Shown piece by piece: positions 5,434 to 9,158 of a stretch of DNA of 9,158 nucleotides. The notes beneath the pieces are model-generated. The model ran no database searches, was not told the origin of the DNA, and saw only the letters and a list, made by a program, of their open reading frames with translations. The position numbers and the translations under genes are program-made. The number at the start of each line of letters is the position of its first letter. Within the stretch, counting starts at the first letter, position 1. Location of the stretch: contig DOKQ01000125.1 in the NCBI GenBank assembly GCA_003510215.1, positions 1 through 9,158 of the forward strand. The letters are read 5' to 3'. The DNA is from Erysipelotrichaceae bacterium (GTDB lineage: Bacteria > Bacillota_I > Bacilli_A > Erysipelotrichales > Erysipelotrichaceae).

Positions 5434-7242
5434 ATGAGTAAAATTATCGGAATCGATTTAGGGACAACGAATTCCTGTGTCGCTGTTATGGAAGGAAAAG
5501 ACGTTGTCGTTATTACAAACCCAGAAGGTAACCGTACCACACCATCGGTCGTGGCCTATAAAAACGGTGAACGTATTGTAGGTGAAGCCGCAAAGCGTCA
5601 GGTAGTGACAAACAAGGAGTCTGTGATTTCCATTAAACGTTGGATTGGAACCGATCACAAAACAACTCTTGAAGGTAAGGATTACAAGCCTCAGGAAATT
5701 TCTGCGATGATTCTTCAGCACTTGAAGTCCTATGCAGAAGCATATCTTGGTGAAAAAGTAACTCGTGCGGTCATTACTGTACCGGCGTATTTCAATGATG
5801 CACAACGTCAGGCAACCAAAGATGCAGGTAAAATTGCAGGCTTGGAAGTTGAACGTATTATTAACGAACCTACCGCAGCAGCACTTGCTTTCGGTATTGA
5901 TAAAACAGATAAGGAACAGAAAGTTCTTGTCTATGACCTTGGTGGTGGAACATTTGACGTATCGATTCTGGAGTTGGCCGATGGCACTTTTGAAGTACTA
6001 TCCACATCCGGTGATAACAAACTGGGTGGAGATGACTTTGATGATGTGGTTGTTGACTGGCTTGTGGATATGTTCAAAAAGGACAATGGGATTGATTTAA
6101 GAAGTGATCGTATGGCACTTCAACGTATGAAGGAAACAGCAGAAAAAGCGAAAAAAGACCTTTCTTCCATGGTTCAGACTCAAATCTCTTTACCATTTAT
6201 TTCTGCTGGCCCAAGTGGTCCATTGCATCTAGAAGCTACACTCACACGTGCCAAATTTGAAGATATGACACGTCATCTTCTTGATCGTACGGTAAATCCT
6301 GTTCGTCAGGCATTAAAAGATGCTGGTTTAACTAAAAATGATATTCATCAGGTATTGCTGGTGGGTGGTTCAACCCGCATGCCTATGGTCCTTGAGCTTA
6401 TTCGTAAAGAATTAGGTAAAGAACCGAATAAATCGGTCAACCCGGATGAAGTGGTAGCGTTAGGTGCTGCGATTCAGGGTGGTGTTATTGCGGGTGATGT
6501 TAAGGATGTATTATTGCTAGACGTAACTCCACTATCTCTTGGTATTGAAACCATGGGTGGTGTGATGACCGTTCTTATTCCAAGAAACACAACAATTCCT
6601 ACATCAAAGAGCCAAGTGTTCTCGACTGCAGCGGATAATCAGCCGGCAGTAGATATCCATGTGCTTCAAGGTGAGCGTCCTATGGCTCATGATAACAAGA
6701 CATTGGGTATGTTCAAATTGGATGGCATTTCTCCTGCTCCTCGTGGCATTCCTCAAATCGAAGTTAACTTTGATATTGACGTAAACGGTATCGTGCATGT
6801 GTCTGCTTTGGATAAAGGCACAAACAAGAAGCAATCCATTACCATTTCCAACTCAAGTGGTTTGAGCGATGAAGAGATCGACCGTATGATAAAGGATGCG
6901 GAAGAGCACAAAGCAGAGGATGAAAAACGCAAAGAAGAAGTTGAGTTGAAAAACAAGGCTGAGCAGTTCATCCATCAGATCAATAAATCACTGGAAACCG
7001 AAAATGCCAATGTATCAGCAGAGCAGAAGGAAGAGGTAACTCGTCTTCGTGATGAATTGCAGGAAGCATTGAACAGTAATGATATGGAAACATTGCGCAG
7101 CAAAATGGATGCATTGGAACAGGCAGCTCATCAGATGTCTGAAGCGATGTATCAGGCTCAACAAGGTGAAGGTCATTCAACAGATGCATCAGGAAATGAT
7201 GATGACACCGTTGTGGATGCAGATTTCAAGGAAAAAAACTAA
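5434..7242 (+). CDS. dnaK: Hsp70 chaperone DnaK
   Basis: Encodes 602 complete residues, normal for a Gram-positive DnaK. AAGGAGG (5418-5424) lies 9 nt before ATG 5434, 17 nt after grpE. The ATPase domain (about 1-355) shows the phosphate-1 loop GIDLGTTNS (6-14), PAYFNDAQRQAT (117-128), phosphate-2 VYDLGGGTFDVS (166-177) and the adenosine motif LLVGGSTRMP (308-317). The linker is DVLLLDVTPLSLG (358-370). The substrate-binding beta domain and helical lid follow, ending in the typical acidic tail DDDTVVDADFKEKN. The stretch IGTDHKTTLEGKDYKPQEIS (71-90) lacks the insert found in proteobacterial DnaK. DnaK binds exposed hydrophobic segments in an ATP cycle driven by DnaJ and GrpE, both encoded beside it. 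Nothing looks broken. Confidence 0.98.
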   Translation: MSKIIGIDLGTTNSCVAVMEGKDVVVITNPEGNRTTPSVVAYKNGERIVGEAAKRQVVTNKESVISIKRWIGTDHKTTLEGKDYKPQEISAMILQHLKSYAEAYLGEKVTRAVITVPAYFNDAQRQATKDAGKIAGLEVERIINEPTAAALAFGIDKTDKEQKVLVYDLGGGTFDVSILELADGTFEVLSTSGDNKLGGDDFDDVVVDWLVDMFKKDNGIDLRSDRMALQRMKETAEKAKKDLSSMVQTQISLPFISAGPSGPLHLEATLTRAKFEDMTRHLLDRTVNPVRQALKDAGLTKNDIHQVLLVGGSTRMPMVLELIRKELGKEPNKSVNPDEVVALGAAIQGGVIAGDVKDVLLLDVTPLSLGIETMGGVMTVLIPRNTTIPTSKSQVFSTAADNQPAVDIHVLQGERPMAHDNKTLGMFKLDGISPAPRGIPQIEVNFDIDVNGIVHVSALDKGTNKKQSITISNSSGLSDEEIDRMIKDAEEHKAEDEKRKEEVELKNKAEQFIHQINKSLETENANVSAEQKEEVTRLRDELQEALNSNDMETLRSKMDALEQAAHQMSEAMYQAQQGEGHSTDASGNDDDTVVDADFKEKN

Positions 7243-7261
7243 GATAAATACATGATTTACA

Positions 7262-7283
7262 CAAGCCTGCCTAGCCAGGCTTG
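7262..7283 (+). other. Stem-loop between dnaK and dnaJ
   Basis: CAAGCCTG (7262-7269) and CAGGCTTG (7276-7283) form a perfect 8-bp stem around a 6-nt loop, CCTAGC. No T run follows (CGTTGCGG comes next), so it is not a standard terminator. It may stabilise the 3' end of processed dnaK mRNA or tune dnaJ expression. The dnaJ ribosome binding site (7290-7295) begins 7 nt after it. Confidence 0.75.
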
Positions 7284-7298
7284 CGTTGCGGAGGTAAT

Positions 7299-8411
7299 AT
7301 GGCAGAAAAAAGAGATTATTATGAAGTGCTAGGCGTTTCGCGATCAGCTAATGAAACTGAAATTAAGAAGGCTTACCGCACCCTGGCAAAGAAGTATCAT
7401 CCCGATGTCAATAAAGAACCGGGATCCGATGTTAAGTTCAAGGAAATTCAGGAAGCTTATGAAGTCCTAAGCGATCCAAGTAAAAAGGCCAGTTATGACC
7501 AGTTTGGTCATGCCGGAATGGAAGGTGCTGGAGGATTTGGTGGTTTCGGTGGTTCTGGCGGATTCGGTGGTTTTGAAGATCTAAATGATATCTTCGGCTC
7601 CTTTTTTGGGGGAGGTCAATCTCGTAGCCGTCAAAGTGGTCCGCGCAAAGGGCAAGATCGCTTCATGCAGATGAAAATCAACTTCATGGATGCGGTTTTT
7701 GGAAAAGAGGAAAGCATTAGTCTAGATGTAGAGGAACAGTGCGATGTGTGTTTCGGAAGTGGCGCACATAGCAAGGATGATGTAAAGACCTGTACGACCT
7801 GTAAAGGGAGTGGCCAGACGGTCACCCAGCAACGTACTCCATTTGGTGTTTTTCAATCGGCGAGTGTTTGCCCGGATTGTGGTGGCAGCGGTAAGAAGAT
7901 TGTCAATAAATGTTCCAAATGTAATGGTAAAGGGTATAATCGCAAACGCGTGACGGTCGATGTCAAGATTCCAGCAGGCATTCAATCCGGTCAGCAGCTT
8001 CGTGTTTCCGGAAAAGGTGAACGTGGTGCAAGTGGTGGACCCAATGGGGATCTGTTTATTGAAATTCTGGTATTAAAGCACAAATTCTTCGAACGTGACG
8101 GCCGACATATTCACATTACGATTCCAATTAGTGCGATTGATGCAACACTAGGTACAACCGTGGATGTTCCAACGGTTTATGGTGATGTGGAGTTGACGAT
8201 TCCAGCTGGAACCCAGCATGGAACTCAATTTAGACTGAAAGGTAAGGGTGTCAAGGATTTACGGACACAGGAACCGGGAGATCAATATGTGGAAGTGAAA
8301 ATCGAAGTGGACACAAAACTTTCACGGGAACAAAAGGATTTATACGAGAAATTACGCAAAGCAGGAAGTAAAGATTCTGTCTTTGAGAAGTTTAAAAAGT
8401 CATTTAAGTAA
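7299..8411 (+). CDS. dnaJ: Hsp40 co-chaperone DnaJ
   Basis: Encodes 370 residues, full length for a class A DnaJ. ATG 7299 follows GGAGGT (7290-7295) closely. A TTG at 7281 opens the same frame but lies in the stem-loop and is not the start. The J domain (about 4-70) holds HPD (34-36), which triggers DnaK ATP hydrolysis. The Gly/Phe linker (about 72-106) has GGFGG repeats. The zinc-finger region carries four CxxCxGxG-type motifs at C148/C151, C165/C168, C191/C194 and C205/C208, binding two zinc ions. Two C-terminal beta-barrel domains bind substrate, and a dimerisation tail ends the protein. DnaJ delivers unfolded proteins to DnaK. It is the last gene of the hrcA operon, 56 nt after dnaK, and its stop codon lies in the stem of a following hairpin. 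Confidence 0.98.
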   Translation: MAEKRDYYEVLGVSRSANETEIKKAYRTLAKKYHPDVNKEPGSDVKFKEIQEAYEVLSDPSKKASYDQFGHAGMEGAGGFGGFGGSGGFGGFEDLNDIFGSFFGGGQSRSRQSGPRKGQDRFMQMKINFMDAVFGKEESISLDVEEQCDVCFGSGAHSKDDVKTCTTCKGSGQTVTQQRTPFGVFQSASVCPDCGGSGKKIVNKCSKCNGKGYNRKRVTVDVKIPAGIQSGQQLRVSGKGERGASGGPNGDLFIEILVLKHKFFERDGRHIHITIPISAIDATLGTTVDVPTVYGDVELTIPAGTQHGTQFRLKGKGVKDLRTQEPGDQYVEVKIEVDTKLSREQKDLYEKLRKAGSKDSVFEKFKKSFK

Positions 8412-8430
8412 CAGTACGCTGTTACTTTTC
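8406..8430 (+). terminator. Short terminator-like hairpin after dnaJ
   Basis: AAGTAACAG (8406-8414) pairs with CTGTTACTT (8419-8427) around a TACG loop, giving 9 bp, followed by a short T run (8426-8429, TTTTC). The stem is AT-rich and the U tract is brief, so termination may be partial and some transcripts may read into clpB. The dnaJ TAA (8409-8411) is inside the stem. Confidence 0.65.
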
Positions 8431-8443
8431 TAAAAAGATGTGT

Positions 8444-8470
8444 TTAGCACTCTATACACAAGAGTGCCAG
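8444..8470 (+). promoter_or_regulatory. CIRCE operator upstream of clpB
   Basis: TTAGCACTC (8444-8452), a 9-nt spacer and GAGTGCCAG (8462-8470) form the site. The left arm is perfect and the right arm has two mismatches at its outer end. TATACA (8453-8458) in the spacer could be a -10, but no good -35 is seen 16-18 nt upstream. The right arm runs into the AGGAGG ribosome binding site (8469-8474). This places clpB under HrcA, apart from or in addition to readthrough from dnaJ. Confidence 0.88.
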
Positions 8471-8481
8471 GAGGTGGATTT

Positions 8482-9158
8482 ATGAATTTTGATCAAATGA
8501 CAGAAAAGGCTCAGAAAGCTGTTTCATCTGCCATTCAGTTAGCCAATCAGAATCATCAGCCTGCGATTACAGCTGACCATCTACACCTTGCGATTCTATT
8601 AGATGATGCAGTGGATGGTCTTCTGACTCGTCTTAATGTATCTAAAGAAAATCTTCTGACAAAAGTGACTGCCAATGTCAATCGATTGCCTAAAGTAAGT
8701 GAATCATCTTCGCCTTATATGGATTCTTCGTTTCAGCAAGTATTGACACAAGCAGAAGAGATTCGTAAGGAGTTTTCAGATGAGCTACTTGGGGCATCGG
8801 TCTTATGGATGGCTATTGTGTTAGCTGCTCAACCATTAAGTGAACAGATTCGTAAGGAATATGATTTGACTCGAAAAAAACTCATGGATACTGAAAAAAA
8901 ACGAAGGGGAGGTGCGACAATGAGCTCACAAACAGCAGAAAATGTATTGGAAGCGTTGGCTAAATATGGCCGTGATTTGGTTGAAGAAGTGAAGTCTGGG
9001 AAGATTGATCCGGTGATTGGTCGGGATGAGGAGATTCGTCGCATTATCCAGATTCTTTCACGTAAAACCAAAAATAATCCCATCCTTATTGGAGAACCAG
9101 GGGTTGGAAAAACAGCCATTGTGGAAGGGATTGCCTGGAGAATCATGAAGGGGGATGT
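8482..9158 (+). CDS. clpB: Disaggregase ClpB, N-terminal part (runs off the window)
   Basis: Open from ATG 8482, which follows AGGAGG (8469-8474), through 225 codons to the window edge with no stop. The full protein is usually about 860 residues. MNFDQMTEKAQKAV (1-14) and ITADHLHLAILL (30-41) begin the Clp N domain, which engages aggregates. RRGG (141-144) closes the linker. KYGRDL (158-163), GKIDPVIGRDEEIRR (171-185) and Walker A GEPGVGKT (204-211) open the first AAA+ domain. Walker B, the middle coiled coil and the second AAA+ domain lie beyond the edge. The ClpB-type RGG linker and KYGRDL, together with the hsp70 context, favour ClpB over ClpC. ClpB hexamers thread aggregated proteins and work with DnaK/DnaJ. 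An internal start at codon 147 is likely. Control is by the CIRCE just upstream. Confidence 0.95.
   Translation, partial: MNFDQMTEKAQKAVSSAIQLANQNHQPAITADHLHLAILLDDAVDGLLTRLNVSKENLLTKVTANVNRLPKVSESSSPYMDSSFQQVLTQAEEIRKEFSDELLGASVLWMAIVLAAQPLSEQIRKEYDLTRKKLMDTEKKRRGGATMSSQTAENVLEALAKYGRDLVEEVKSGKIDPVIGRDEEIRRIIQILSRKTKNNPILIGEPGVGKTAIVEGIAWRIMKGD
8904..8922 (+). promoter_or_regulatory. Internal ribosome binding site and start in clpB
   Basis: AAGGGGAGG (8904-8912) stands 7 nt before an in-frame ATG (8920-8922), codon 147. E. coli ClpB has a known internal start at codon 149, just after the same RGG linker, giving a form without the N domain. The codons for R-G-G supply the ribosome binding site in both cases. 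Confidence 0.75.

Noticed and set aside
7281..7298. TTG start extending DnaJ by six residues
   Set aside because: It lies in the dnaK-dnaJ stem-loop and would encode the dnaJ ribosome binding site. ATG 7299 begins the standard J domain.
7722..7985. Minus-strand open frame opposite the dnaJ zinc-finger region
   Set aside because: Its residues mirror the Cys-rich motif codons on the other strand and no start signal is seen.
8829..9146. Minus-strand open frame of 105 codons opposite clpB
   Set aside because: It is antisense to a conserved ClpB region with no ribosome binding site or recognisable protein; a shadow frame.

Overview
The window looks like a chromosomal segment of a low-to-mid GC Bacillota (Gram-positive) bacterium. 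The evidence is the class I heat-shock operon hrcA-grpE-dnaK-dnaJ under CIRCE operators, a DnaK whose N-terminal ATPase domain is short between IGTDHK and the PQEIS motif (the Gram-positive form), strong AGGAGG-type ribosome binding sites and sigma-A-like TTGACA/TATAAT promoters. Separate HrcA-type control of clpB fits lineages related to Erysipelotrichia or Mollicutes better than Bacillus, where CtsR does this job. That placement is an inference and not certain.

Layout. Bases 1-50 hold the last 15 codons of a gene that starts outside the window. It is followed at once by a small START/SRPBCC-like protein (52-489). A bidirectional terminator (489-518) separates this from a minus-strand PTS IIB-like protein (517-951). 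A divergent plus-strand gene (1077-1799) encodes a SIS-domain protein of the UPF0309 type behind a clear promoter. A second bidirectional terminator (1809-1846) ends it and also ends a minus-strand pair. That pair is pgeF (laccase-domain protein, 2852-3637) followed by a five-helix membrane protein with an HEGRH zinc-protease motif (1825-2859), overlapping by 8 nt.

From 3717 to the end lies the stress region. Two CIRCE-like operators flank an excellent promoter, followed by hrcA (3802-4824), grpE (4817-5416, overlapping hrcA by 8 nt), dnaK (5434-7242), a stem-loop, and dnaJ (7299-8411). A short terminator-like hairpin and a third CIRCE then precede clpB (8482 to the window edge, N-terminal 225 codons only). 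HrcA should repress both units. DnaK, DnaJ and GrpE refold proteins and ClpB extracts aggregates and passes them to DnaK, so the region is one protein-quality-control module with shared feedback control.

Most of the window is conserved chromosome and I see no mobile element, CRISPR array or RNA gene. The least ordinary items are the uncharacterised membrane metallopeptidase-like protein coupled to pgeF, the orphan IIB-like protein facing a SIS protein, the double CIRCE at hrcA, and a strong internal ribosome binding site and ATG in clpB predicting a short ClpB isoform.
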